Shown here: piece after piece, positions 57,317 to 64,000 of the stretch
How positions within the stretch are numbered: the first letter of the stretch is position 1
Layout: every line of letters begins with the position of its first letter
Assembly: GCF_026283925.1 (NCBI RefSeq)
Contig: NZ_JAPDPF010000006.1
Location: 238,049 to 302,048 of the forward strand
Direction of reading: 5' to 3'
Length of the DNA stretch: 64,000 nucleotides
Source of the DNA: Dyella halodurans
GTDB lineage: Bacteria; Pseudomonadota; Gammaproteobacteria; Xanthomonadales; Rhodanobacteraceae
The notes under the pieces: model-generated
Told to the model about the DNA's origin: nothing
The model's database searches: none
The model's input: only the letters and a program-made list of their open reading frames with translations
Program-made: the position numbers and the translations under genes

Positions 57317-57853
57317 ATGGAGGCCATCGTCAGTACTGCTCAGAAGCCCCTGAGGGCCATGTATAAGGTGACACCGGCCGCCGCACTGGTCACCGATCAC
57401 GCACGAACCTGCGGGGACGTACCGTCCGATCCATTTCACTCCAAAGTCGAACCTATGGATGGTTGTGGTGTAGTTGTGCCTATTGGCACGCACGCTGCGG
57501 TCGGGGGGCCGCACGACAGCCCCACTCCTGGAGACATGCTCTGCGCTGCGCTGGCAGCCTGTCAGGATTCGACCATGCGCCTCATCGCCAACCTGCTCGG
57601 CGTTGAACTCACCAGTTTGCAGGTCAGCGTGACCGCTACGGTTGATGTACGCGGCTGCATGGCCGTGGATCCAAATGTGCCAGTCGGCTTCCAAACCATG
57701 GCCTGCGACGTTCGTTTCACAGCCAGAACAGGTACTTCAACCGAGTTAATCGAGAAATTGAAACTGGCCGCGGAGCGAAGTTGCATCGTCCAACAGACAC
57801 TTAAATCGCCCCCGCCAATAGTGACTACCTTCATCACATCGGATTCTGGCTAA
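57317..57853 (+). CDS. OsmC-family protein
   Basis: A 178-residue OsmC/Ohr-fold protein, a class that reduces organic hydroperoxides with a Cys pair. PGDMLCAALAACQDSTMRLIA near residues 74-94 contains the first Cys, and ERSCIVQQTLKSPP near residue 154 the second. ATG at 57317 has AAGGAG 8 bp upstream, while the frame is open far upstream. It is one of only a few rightward genes here, divergent from the MBL gene. OsmC versus YhfA/Ohr subclass cannot be settled. Confidence 0.85.
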   Translation: MEAIVSTAQKPLRAMYKVTPAAALVTDHARTCGDVPSDPFHSKVEPMDGCGVVVPIGTHAAVGGPHDSPTPGDMLCAALAACQDSTMRLIANLLGVELTSLQVSVTATVDVRGCMAVDPNVPVGFQTMACDVRFTARTGTSTELIEKLKLAAERSCIVQQTLKSPPPIVTTFITSDSG

Positions 57854-58072
57854 CAGCGACGCCCGAATCGCCTCGCGCTTGGTGATTTCGTGACTGTCGT
57901 AAAGCGACGCAGGGGGAGGAAGGCAGGCCGAACCCTCAAACACATGGTCTTTGTCGAAGTCGTGCGTGTCGTGTTACTCCTCCCAAAAGCCGAATGTGCC
58001 GTCCGCCCTCTGGAACAGATCGATGCGACGGCTTCCGTCCTTTCAATGGATCAGCTCGATTGCATCGCTCAT
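57850..58072 (-). pseudogene. Decayed small ORF with two in-frame stops
   Basis: Read on the minus strand from ATG at 58072, the frame gives MSDAIELIH, a TGA, KDGSRRIDLFQRADGTFGFWEE, a TAA, then HDTHDFDKDHV and a longer tail ending in TKREAIRASLLARIR. The pattern (KDGSRRIDLF, DGTFGF, REAI) resembles small conserved hypothetical proteins, so it is a broken gene. The right end overlaps the end of the OsmC gene on the other strand. The original 3' end is uncertain. Confidence 0.55.
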
Positions 58073-58140
58073 CGTCACTCTCGACAAGACTGCTCAGCAA
58101 TACAAAGCGGCCGCTTCGGGTGGCCGGCGACAACGAAGAT

Positions 58141-58512
58141 TCAGTCTCTGTGGCTTCTTGTCGCGATCTGCCACGTGTTCCCCCAGCGGTCCCTCACCAT
58201 CGCCCGCCTGTCGCCGTAGGGCGTGTCGGCGGGGGCTTCCAGGGACACGGCCTTCGCCGCCATGGCACGCTCGTATGTCGCGCCGGTGTCTTCAACATAC
58301 ACATACAGAAAGGCGGAGTACGTCTCGCGCTGGCCGCCACCATCGCTGACCATCAGCATGGAATCGCCGATGCGCAGCTCGGCCGGTCGACCGGGATGAA
58401 GCTCGCCTCGCGCATCGAAGACGGTCTTGATGAAGGTGACCAGGCCTTCCGCGTCGGGCGTGACGATCCGCGGCGTGACGGTAGGCCATCCATCAGGCTG
58501 AAATCGGGCCAT
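58141..58512 (-). CDS. VOC/glyoxalase-superfamily protein (PhnB-like)
   Basis: A small VOC-fold protein of 123 residues, of the PhnB/3-demethylubiquinone-methyltransferase-like group. VTPRIVTPDAEGLVTFIKTVF (residues 11-31) opens the first beta-alpha-beta-beta-beta module. ELRIGDSMLMVSDG and LYVYVEDTGATYERAM, then RRAMVRDRWGNTWQIATR, complete the fold. ATG at 58512 is preceded by AAGGA. Metal ligands are not clear. Function unknown; such proteins bind small molecules. Confidence 0.8.
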   Translation of the reverse strand: MARFQPDGWPTVTPRIVTPDAEGLVTFIKTVFDARGELHPGRPAELRIGDSMLMVSDGGGQRETYSAFLYVYVEDTGATYERAMAAKAVSLEAPADTPYGDRRAMVRDRWGNTWQIATRSHRD

Positions 58513-58635
58513 GTTGCGCGTCCTTCGTGAAGACACCGGAACGCATTGTCCTCCGGACGCTCGCGGTGCGCCATGGACTTGCATCGGATCTCGAAGAGCC
58601 CCCATGAATGTGGTTCTAGATCGTTGAGCTGAAAG

Positions 58636-58659
58636 GTCCGCTGGGGGTTGTTAGCAGAC
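58636..58659 (+). repeat. 24-bp GGGTCG hairpin repeat, copy at 58.6 kb
   Basis: GTCCGCT-GGGGGTTGTT-AGCAGAC. It is 99 bp beyond the stop of the 101-residue protein. Confidence 0.65.
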
Positions 58660-58758
58660 CTAATCGACAGCGAAGCTCGCGAGGCAGCTCGCGAGCTTCC
58701 TTCCTGCCGTAGCGCCCAATCGGTGGCGCTTATCAAGGTCACCTGCCGCAATGGGCTT

Positions 58759-59064
58759 TCATGGTCCTTTTGCCAGTGCGGCTCCGACGATGGCACTACG
58801 TAGTTGAGCCTGCGTCAGGGCAACGGTTGCCGACTGGCGGACCGCAATTGCTTTCATCGATTGCGGCTTAAGCATCAGGTGACGCTGAGCTTCCCAGCTC
58901 TTCGCCAGGTGTTCCGCCTGGGCAACTTCGGCTGGCGTGGCTCCGACGAAAGCCACAACCACATAACCATTCAAGTCGACGGTGTAGGTTTCAATCGCTG
59001 CATTGGCCTGTCCAATGAAGGCGAAGCCTAAGGCGATAACCGCGGGGATAATCAAGCGCTTCAT
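58759..59064 (-). CDS. Small exported protein of unknown function
   Basis: A 101-residue protein with a signal peptide (residues 1-22, MKRLIIPAVIALGFAFIGQA). The mature part is polar with Ala-rich helices (AQAEHLAKSWEAQRHLM, LRSAIVGAALAKGP). ATG at 59064 has GAGGAGG 9 bp upstream, clear support. No family recognised. It is flanked by hairpin copies on both sides. Confidence 0.65.
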   Translation of the reverse strand: MKRLIIPAVIALGFAFIGQANAAIETYTVDLNGYVVVAFVGATPAEVAQAEHLAKSWEAQRHLMLKPQSMKAIAVRQSATVALTQAQLRSAIVGAALAKGP

Positions 59065-59248
59065 GATGATGGCCTCCTCTGACGTGGATGCACCCACCTG
59101 GGCAGGCTCGATGTTGAACTCTTGCTCCCCAGAAGACATGAGGGATTTGCACAAAATAATGAGGGCTTGGTGAGAGTTAGCTGCGACCTGAATAACGTGC
59201 TTGGGTTGGTTACCTTGCGCTGCTGCCCAATTTAGACCGTGTCGAAAG

Positions 59249-59272
59249 GTCCGCTGTGGGTCGGGAGCGGAC
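59249..59272 (+). repeat. 24-bp GGGTCG hairpin repeat, strongest copy
   Basis: GTCCGCT-GTGGGTCGGG-AGCGGAC; the pairing extends to a 12-bp perfect stem (59244-59255 with 59266-59277). It is 23 bp past the stop of the next gene. Confidence 0.8.
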
Positions 59273-59295
59273 CTTTCATCAAGCCCAATTCAACC

Positions 59296-59772
59296 TCACA
59301 GATGAGGCCCATCAAACAGGCATTGCCCCGTCTTTTTGTCGACCTGAATGTGCTCAGGGATGCCGGCCTGCGCGCCGCAGAACTCCATCACTTCGCTCAC
59401 GTTGAACGTAGCCACGATTTGTTCGCCGGTGTCATCAACCACAATCTCTGCAGCCATTTGGCCCGGGGACGTGGAAGAAGCGAGCCCAATTTTCGCCAAG
59501 CCTTCGTTTACCGACCAGGCGCCGCCCTGGCCAGGCCGTAGGCGGCTCGCGTATAGCGAACATCCAAAGTAGCTCCCCGATAGGCTTGGTCCAATTTCGT
59601 TCCGGAAAGAAATTTCGGTGAGCGATGATCCGTCATAGGAGAGGACAAGCTCCTGATATGCAGATTTGGCCTCAACGCGTCCTTGGAGGCAGCGCACATC
59701 GTGCGTCGCCCAAGCAGCCGTTGTCGCAAGCACCAAAGCCCCAGCCACGGCCCCGATATGCCCAAGTCGCAT
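59296..59772 (-). CDS. Exported protein of unknown function with paired cysteines
   Basis: A 158-residue protein with a signal peptide (residues 1-23, HIGAVAGALVLATTAAWA). The mature part has cysteines in VRCLQGR, YFGCSLY, EFCGAQ and QCLFDGP, which may form disulfides. Residues 70-115 are strand-rich. ATG at 59772 is preceded by GGGGAGAGGG. No family recognised. Confidence 0.65.
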   Translation of the reverse strand: MRLGHIGAVAGALVLATTAAWATHDVRCLQGRVEAKSAYQELVLSYDGSSLTEISFRNEIGPSLSGSYFGCSLYASRLRPGQGGAWSVNEGLAKIGLASSTSPGQMAAEIVVDDTGEQIVATFNVSEVMEFCGAQAGIPEHIQVDKKTGQCLFDGPHL

Positions 59773-59799
59773 AGAACCCTCTCCCCCTGAAAACTTAAG

Positions 59800-59823
59800 G
59801 TCCGTTCCGGGTCGGAAGCGGAC
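59800..59823 (+). repeat. 24-bp GGGTCG hairpin repeat, copy at 59.8 kb
   Basis: GTCCGTT-CCGGGTCGGA-AGCGGAC with a T-G pair. It begins 27 bp upstream of the 59772 start and ends 4 bp from the next stop. Confidence 0.75.
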
Positions 59824-59827
59824 TCTC

Positions 59828-60187
59828 TCAAACATGATCGTCCGGGCCAATATCGGCGTCCGGCTTCAAGAGTTGACCCGACTTTCTATACAGGTCGTAG
59901 TACGCCCGCTGAAGACGTGACCTGGCGGCCTTGCGAACTGTTGGGTCGGCCTGGATGTTGCCATGGAACATCCTTTCGACGTCCGACAGTTCGGCCAAGC
60001 ACTGGTGAAGTAGCAGCGTGGCCTCTGGGTTTCTGACTCGCTCCAACACAGAGTCGATACCAGCCCGAAGTCGACTAAAGGCGTCGTCCAACGACATCCC
60101 GTTCATCGTGAACTCTGGTGCATCGACCATCACCCCGGCGAAGAAATCGTCGGTCTGGCTGAACCCCTTTGGCACGTATACGGGCAT
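59828..60187 (-). CDS. Hypothetical helical protein
   Basis: A 119-residue soluble protein, mostly helical (SLDDAFSRLRAGIDSVLERVRNPEATLLLHQCLAELSDVERMF), ending LKPDADIGPDDHV. ATG at 60187 is preferred (GGAG about 8 bp upstream, MPVYVPKGFSQ); GTG at 60217 is in frame. No family recognised. Both ends abut hairpin copies, 4 bp after the stop and 44 bp before the start. Confidence 0.6.
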   Translation of the reverse strand: MPVYVPKGFSQTDDFFAGVMVDAPEFTMNGMSLDDAFSRLRAGIDSVLERVRNPEATLLLHQCLAELSDVERMFHGNIQADPTVRKAARSRLQRAYYDLYRKSGQLLKPDADIGPDDHV

Positions 60188-60230
60188 CACCCCAACTCCA
60201 TCCGTAGTCAATTTCACCGCTCGCCGAGCT

Positions 60231-60254
60231 GTCCGCCTTGGGTCGGAAGCGGAC
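60231..60254 (+). repeat. 24-bp GGGTCG hairpin repeat, copy at 60.2 kb
   Basis: GTCCGCC-TTGGGTCGGA-AGCGGAC. It is 6 bp past the stop of the 210-residue membrane protein. Confidence 0.75.
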
Positions 60255-60260
60255 GGTCCA

Positions 60261-60893
60261 TTATTCGGCCGCTCGATGATTGGCCCGCTTTCTTCCTAGT
60301 CCGATGGTCCACGCAATCGCCGTGCCGGTGAGGAGCAGGAGTAGCCAGTAAATGGCCGACTCCATCAGAGGCATAAGGAACGCTGAGATGGACAGGCCAA
60401 GGCGGCCGGCGAATGGGAGCCTCAGCCACCAAACCGAAACGTCGGGACTGAACAACGTCCCCCCAAGTATGCTCAGCGGCCCGTGCTGGAAGTCGCCGTA
60501 GGCATAGACGGAAAAGGCGACGAACAAGATTACCGAGAAAATGAAGGCCTTCCTGCGCGCCCCCTTGGAGATGCCTTCCTTCCAGTGCAGAGGCTTCCAG
60601 GGCGGCTGACCGATGACCATGCAACCTAGGTAAATAGGAAAAAACAGCCATTGGCTCGCCAACATAAGTCTGGCGATAGCTGGGTACGCAGTCTGGCTTG
60701 CAATGGCATCAACGGCAGGAACGACTGAGCCGATGGCGCTTACAAACGCCTGGATTACCCCGTTGGATGCGAGCGCATCCCCTAAGGTACTGGTGGCAAG
60801 TATCAACGTCATGGCTGCGATGGCCATCGCGCCATAGCCAACTACGTTTGTAGTTGGCCACCGGGCCTTCTTGGCCGCCATCTCTAGACTCAT
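60261..60893 (-). CDS. Membrane protein of unknown function, possible relative of 61413
   Basis: A 210-residue membrane protein with about four hydrophobic helices: VVGYGAMAIAAMTLILATS, ASQWLFFPIYLGCMVIG, AFIFSVILFVAFSVYAYG, and LLLLLTGTAIAWTIGL. ATG at 60893 has GAGGGG 6 bp upstream. It shows parallel features with the 211-residue protein at 61413 (QW-F helices, GDF near the same place), so the two may be distant paralogues. Function unknown. Confidence 0.65.
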   Translation of the reverse strand: MSLEMAAKKARWPTTNVVGYGAMAIAAMTLILATSTLGDALASNGVIQAFVSAIGSVVPAVDAIASQTAYPAIARLMLASQWLFFPIYLGCMVIGQPPWKPLHWKEGISKGARRKAFIFSVILFVAFSVYAYGDFQHGPLSILGGTLFSPDVSVWWLRLPFAGRLGLSISAFLMPLMESAIYWLLLLLTGTAIAWTIGLGRKRANHRAAE

Positions 60894-60945
60894 GAATCCC
60901 CTCATTGGTCCAATGGCGACATGATCGCCGACTGCACACTTTAAC

Positions 60946-60969
60946 GTCTGCTATGGGTCGGATGCAGAC
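60946..60969 (+). repeat. 24-bp GGGTCG hairpin repeat, copy with compensatory change
   Basis: GTCTGCT-ATGGGTCGGA-TGCAGAC: relative to the consensus the C-to-T change in one arm is matched by G-to-A in the other. It ends 22 bp from the next stop. Confidence 0.7.
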
Positions 60970-60991
60970 ATCGCCGGAACACCGGTTGTGG

Positions 60992-61282
60992 TCACTCAAC
61001 TGCTCGGCGCAACTCAGCTACAACGCGTGGCTCGATATTGAGCCACTCAGTGCTTTCCGAAAGATGCAGGCTGACGCCCTGTTCTCGGGCGGCAGCGATG
61101 ATTTGTTGAAGCCAGCGGAAGTAGGGCCATTCGCGAGGCTGGGGAGAGTGTAGTGAACGGCGCTCACCATCCCAGTGCACATCCATAGCCTCGCGATAGA
61201 TGAGCGGAAAGTTACAGCTAGCGGGAACGACATGAAGCCTCCCGTCGGCATCAATCTCGATCTTCGCTATTCCGTCCTGCAC
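60992..61282 (-). CDS. Small hypothetical protein
   Basis: A 96-residue soluble protein (QDGIAKIEIDADGRLHVVP at the N-terminus, then PREWPYFRWLQQIIAAAREQG and a final EPRVVAELRRAVE). The start is taken as GTG at 61282 with AAGGGGA upstream; the frame is open to 61366 only through the neighbouring hairpin copy, whose bases would add an artificial SAFDPERT segment. No family recognised. Confidence 0.55.
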   Translation of the reverse strand: MQDGIAKIEIDADGRLHVVPASCNFPLIYREAMDVHWDGERRSLHSPQPREWPYFRWLQQIIAAAREQGVSLHLSESTEWLNIEPRVVAELRRAVE

Positions 61283-61328
61283 CTTAGTTCCCCTTAGTCC
61301 AAGCGCCGTCCCGCCCTGATTTAGAAGC

Positions 61329-61352
61329 GTCCGCTCCGGGTCGAAAGCGGAC
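61329..61352 (+). repeat. 24-bp GGGTCG hairpin repeat, copy at 61.3 kb
   Basis: GTCCGCT-CCGGGTCGAA-AGCGGAC, perfect arms. It is 60 bp from the next stop. Confidence 0.75.
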
Positions 61353-61412
61353 GACCCCTGCGTCAAAATGGCCGCCTAGGAGCGGGCGGCTGGATAGTCA
61401 ATCCTTCCCAGG

Positions 61413-62048
61413 CTAATCATCCTGGCCAACCAGCAGCTTGAAGTTGACCACGACGTAGAAGGCGCCCCAATAGATGAAGACACTGGCGAATACGCCGAAC
61501 CACGAGATCAAAGGCATCGTCGAACTATTTGCAATCAGACGTGACATTGACAGTGCAGAATGTGAGCTGTCGGCCGTGATCATGTCGCCATTGAAGAAGG
61601 TTGGGAAATGGATTACGGAAAAGTCTCCCAATATGAAGGCGAACGCGAGGATCAAAAATGCCGCCAACCTCAAGAAGGCATGCGGCACCGGCCTCAGCGA
61701 GCCACTTCTGCGAATCGCCACCCTGATCGTGGGGGCAACCGGCCAGTAGCCGACAAATAAAAGCGCAGCGTAAAGCAAAAACAGGAACCACTGGATCGTC
61801 ATGACGAAACTGCATTTCTCAGGGTAGGGAGAAATTCCGACAGACTTCCAGATGGCCGGTACATGATTTACCCCATATGCACCAATGTCGCTAGCCAAGG
61901 TTGAGCCAGCGACCGCTCCAAAAAATATTGAGGATAGGTAACTTATTGCGAGCGTCACAGCCGCAGTTATTGCTATGGGTCCCAGGTTCATCTTGCCCTT
62001 AAGAGCAAGCTTTCGCCTTTTGGCATACGGTCCAATCATCAGATTCAT
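61413..62048 (-). CDS. Membrane protein of unknown function, possible relative of 60261
   Basis: A 211-residue membrane protein with four to five hydrophobic helices: GPIAITAAVTLAISYLSSIFF, MTIQWFLFLLYAALLFVGYW, FLRLAAFLILAFAFILGDF, and LISWFGVFASVFIYWGAFYV. The N-terminus is basic (PYAKRRKLALKGK). A GDF-x-FPTFFNGD loop is near residue 140. Similar layout to 60261 suggests a duplicated, diverged pair. Function unknown. Confidence 0.65.
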   Translation of the reverse strand: MNLMIGPYAKRRKLALKGKMNLGPIAITAAVTLAISYLSSIFFGAVAGSTLASDIGAYGVNHVPAIWKSVGISPYPEKCSFVMTIQWFLFLLYAALLFVGYWPVAPTIRVAIRRSGSLRPVPHAFLRLAAFLILAFAFILGDFSVIHFPTFFNGDMITADSSHSALSMSRLIANSSTMPLISWFGVFASVFIYWGAFYVVVNFKLLVGQDD

Positions 62049-62108
62049 CAGTCCCCCCGCGTGAGTTCTTAATGGCGCTCTTGCGCCGAATCCGTTTCAG
62101 ATCGGAAT

Positions 62109-62132
62109 GTCTGCTGTGGGTCGAAAGCGGAC
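62109..62132 (+). repeat. 24-bp GGGTCG hairpin repeat, copy at 62.1 kb
   Basis: GTCTGCT-GTGGGTCGAA-AGCGGAC, with a T-G pair. It lies 61 bp from the start of the membrane protein gene. Confidence 0.75.
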
Positions 62133-62270
62133 GCTAACTAATACCAAAATTCCGCTATGAGGGGCTGTTCCGTCCGATCACAACGAAAAGTCTCAGTCGA
62201 AGGGCAACAGCGCATGGGCCACGATCTCCACGGCCTGGCCGCAAACCCCTTCACTTCCTCCGTACTGACA

Positions 62271-63182
62271 TCATGAAGACGGCCCGGGGCTGTTTCGGTC
62301 CAACGTCGGGGATTCAATGAAGCGCATGAGAGCTCGATTGAAGTCGTCCGGAGCATCGACAAACACGGCGTGTCGCGCATGGTCAACCGAGATGAACTGA
62401 CTCTTCGGAAGTGCTTTAGCCATTGCTTTTTGTGCGTCCATTAGCAAACTTTCGCCGGAAGCAATCACCAGCGTCGGCTTGTCGAACTTCTTCAGGCTGG
62501 GACGGCGATCTGTCGTGAGAATGTCCGAAACGAGCATTGAGATGCCGGTATCAACAGGCGTCTTAAGTGATTCGGTGGTGAGCGTGTCGAATGTAAGCGG
62601 TGCGGGTGGTGCTTGCATGATGGCTTGCATCATTCCCTTGGAGTACGCCTCGGGCGCGCGAGCGTACTGGCCCAGCCCTTGAAGTACCTGTTTCACCATG
62701 CCCGATGATTCCGTCACATCGGCGGGACCGGCACTGACGGGACTGTCGACCAAGACCAGCTTGTCCACCGAAACCGTCCCGAATTGGGCAACGTAGGCGG
62801 CAACGTCCTGGGCGCCTTGTGACCAGCCAACCAGGGTCAGGTGGGCCAGCTTCAGATTCGATATCACACGATCAACGTCCTGCGCGCGGTTCTCGGGCGT
62901 ATTTCCGCTGGCAGCAATCGTAGATTGGCCTTGCGAGCGCGGATCCATAGCAATGACGTGAAATCCTTTCGCCGCAAAGTAGTCGATCTGTTGCGTCCAT
63001 ATTCTTGCGCTGACCCGCCACCCAGGGATTAAGAGCAAATTGCGCGACGCGTGGGGAGGGCCCGCTTCTAAGTAATGGATGCGTACGCCATCGGCCCCTT
63101 CGGTGAATGCCTCACTTGTGGGCGAGTGAGCCGCTGGCGCCATTGCCAGTGCGATAACGAAGAAGCTGCCTGGAAAATCCAT
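62271..63182 (-). CDS. Exported alpha/beta hydrolase
   Basis: A 303-residue alpha/beta-hydrolase of the prolyl-iminopeptidase/haloalkane-dehalogenase-like type. A weak N-terminal signal (FFVIALAMAPAAHS) precedes the core. LLLIPGWRVSARIW is the oxyanion loop, and GWSQGAQD near residue 119 the nucleophile elbow. The Asp and His lie near GESLLMDAQ and the SVDHARHAVF block. The substrate is unknown. It is the last leftward gene before the DUF3455 protein. Confidence 0.85.
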   Translation of the reverse strand: MDFPGSFFVIALAMAPAAHSPTSEAFTEGADGVRIHYLEAGPPHASRNLLLIPGWRVSARIWTQQIDYFAAKGFHVIAMDPRSQGQSTIAASGNTPENRAQDVDRVISNLKLAHLTLVGWSQGAQDVAAYVAQFGTVSVDKLVLVDSPVSAGPADVTESSGMVKQVLQGLGQYARAPEAYSKGMMQAIMQAPPAPLTFDTLTTESLKTPVDTGISMLVSDILTTDRRPSLKKFDKPTLVIASGESLLMDAQKAMAKALPKSQFISVDHARHAVFVDAPDDFNRALMRFIESPTLDRNSPGPSS

Positions 63183-63279
63183 AAAGCCTCCGGGTCGTAC
63201 TGTGGGTTGGTTCCGCTATCCGGAAGTCCGAATGCATGGCGTCACCACCAGTAGCGGAATGTCCGCCCCATGCCGGACG

Positions 63280-63810
63280 TCAGTTTGCCTTGACGTAGAA
63301 CACGTAGGTTGCGGTGTAGGGGACTCCGACCTTTGTGCCGTCCCGGGTGGGTGGCGAGGTGGGGGCAGCGCCGCCTGTGGTTAAGATGCGTTGAACGTAA
63401 ACGACCTTGCTCAGGATGCCGGGCGCGGCATCGGGGGTGACCTTGATGAGCAGCCATGGAATATCCGCTTCTGCCTGCTTAGCCGGTACTGTCGTGACTG
63501 GAACGTCCTTGTCGCGAACCACCTTGCTTCCATCGGCGGCCTCCCACGCGGGGCCGGCGTAGTGGTGAATCGTTCCACCCTGACCGCTCAATTCCGCCAG
63601 CGGTGCTTCGAAGGACCATGCCGGCTTCGAGCCAGCCGCCAGGGTGCTTGTATAGATCTGGACCCCAGTGGCCTTAGCCGTAAACGCCACGGTATAGCCG
63701 GCAGGTGGCCGTAGCGCCGCCGGTACCGCTTCTTGCGCGTGTGACGCCGTGGCACCGGCGACAAGCCATATGGCAGCGATAACGTTTCCGAACGCGGTTT
63801 TTCCGATCAT
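63280..63810 (-). CDS. DUF3455 domain exported protein
   Basis: A 176-residue protein with a signal peptide (residues 1-25, GNVIAAIWLVAGATASHA). The DUF3455 pattern is evident: GVQIYTSTL near residue 49, HYAGPAWEAADGSKV near residue 81, IPWLLIKVTPD near residue 118, VYVQRILTTGGAAPTSPP, and the final VPYTATYVFYVKAN. The usual C in Q-x-Y-x-C is replaced here. ATG at 63810 has GAGGACA 6 bp upstream. Function unknown. Confidence 0.85.
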   Translation of the reverse strand: MIGKTAFGNVIAAIWLVAGATASHAQEAVPAALRPPAGYTVAFTAKATGVQIYTSTLAAGSKPAWSFEAPLAELSGQGGTIHHYAGPAWEAADGSKVVRDKDVPVTTVPAKQAEADIPWLLIKVTPDAAPGILSKVVYVQRILTTGGAAPTSPPTRDGTKVGVPYTATYVFYVKAN

Positions 63811-63857
63811 GGATTTGTCCTCGTTGACATCATGCATCTATCAGTGGGACCGATCAT

Positions 63858-63877
63858 GTCCGTTATGGGTCGCAAGC
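63858..63877 (+). repeat. GGGTCG hairpin repeat interrupted by an IS110-type element
   Basis: GTCCGTT-ATGGGTCGCA-AGC, then the match stops and AATGAGATGG follows in place of GGAC. The remaining right arm should reappear beyond the other end of the inserted element. Confidence 0.6.
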
Positions 63878-63963
63878 AATGAGATGGACTCCTCCCCGCC
63901 TTCGGCATCGAGTGCCAGACTGGAGCTGCGATACACCAGTCAACGGCGAAGAGGAGTCCACCC
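63878..63963 (+). mobile_element. Left end of an IS110-family insertion sequence
   Basis: The 86 bp between the broken hairpin and the transposase start. A near-perfect inverted repeat (TGGACTCCTCCCCGCC at 63885-63900 with 63945-63960, 14 of 16 pairs) encloses 44 nt. In IS110 relatives an element end next to the gene can encode a bridge (seek) RNA. No terminal inverted repeats are expected. The right end is outside the window. Confidence 0.55.
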
Positions 63964-64000
63964 ATGAAGCTTAAGCGCATTGGGGTCGATCTGGCCAAGA
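63964..64000 (+). CDS. IS110-family transposase, 3' part outside the window
   Basis: Only the first 12 codons are in the window: MKLKRIGVDLAK. This N-terminus is characteristic of IS110-family DEDD transposases (the first catalytic Asp in GVDLAK). GAGGAG lies 6 bp upstream of the ATG, inside the right arm of the left-end dyad. The gene runs off the end of the window, so intactness cannot be judged. Confidence 0.7.
   Translation, partial: MKLKRIGVDLAK

Noticed and set aside
61283..61366. N-terminal extension of the 96-residue protein to 61366
   Set aside because: The added codons translate the hairpin repeat itself (SAFDPERT) and have no ribosome-binding site in a proper place, so GTG at 61282 is preferred.
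58636..62132. Interpretation as an integron cassette array
   Set aside because: No attC-type core sites (RYYYAAC and GTTRRRY) accompany the hairpins, arms are too short and regular, and no integron integrase gene is present. The alternation is reported as a finding without this label.

Overview
The window looks like chromosomal DNA of a gammaproteobacterium of the order Xanthomonadales, most likely family Rhodanobacteraceae (Dyella, Luteibacter or Frateuria type). The base composition is GC-rich and the housekeeping genes are gammaproteobacterial (truC, aceBA, comM-ubiK-glnK, hemF, glmU, atpIBEFHAGDC). There is also a xanB2-type chorismatase next to aryl-polyene/xanthomonadin genes, which is characteristic of this order. 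The placement is inferred from gene content; no 16S gene is present.

Left part (1-15 kb) is core metabolism. It holds the end of truC, then arfB, an acyltransferase and a LysE exporter. A LysR gene stands divergent to the glyoxylate shunt pair aceB-aceA across a short gap with two palindromes. A cation/proton antiporter, comM, ubiK and a PII gene follow. After them come gpmA, a secreted repeat protein, hemF and a DUF218 membrane protein.

15.2-24.1 kb is a pigment region. A rightward arm (ketosynthase, chain-length-factor-like partner, glycosyltransferase) and a leftward arm (ACP, dehydratase, acyltransferase, LolA-like, MMPL exporter, second dehydratase) converge on a terminator hairpin. xanB2, which supplies hydroxybenzoate, follows. 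No ligase and no ketoreductase are visible here.

24.2-34.8 kb carries glmU, a TonB-like lipoprotein, the complete leftward F1Fo ATP synthase operon with a promoter and a terminator, a phasin gene and queD.

35-51 kb is mixed. Two paralogous secreted barrel-like proteins flank ppk2 and a small RRM protein. Then come a SulP transporter, a large winged-helix/STAND regulator, a diguanylate cyclase, and M61 and M1 peptidases.

51-64 kb is accessory DNA: small, mostly leftward genes (hydrolases, VOC, OsmC, MBL-fold, GFA, DUF4386, DUF3455, hypothetical membrane and secreted proteins). These are separated by at least a dozen full copies, and several partial ones, of a 24-bp hairpin with arms GTCCGCT/AGCGGAC around a GGGTCG core. 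Between 58.6 and 62.2 kb genes and hairpins alternate one to one. The last hairpin copy is interrupted by what looks like the left end of an IS110-family element, whose transposase starts at 63964. This repeat/cassette-like layout and the IS110 junction are the most unusual things in the window.
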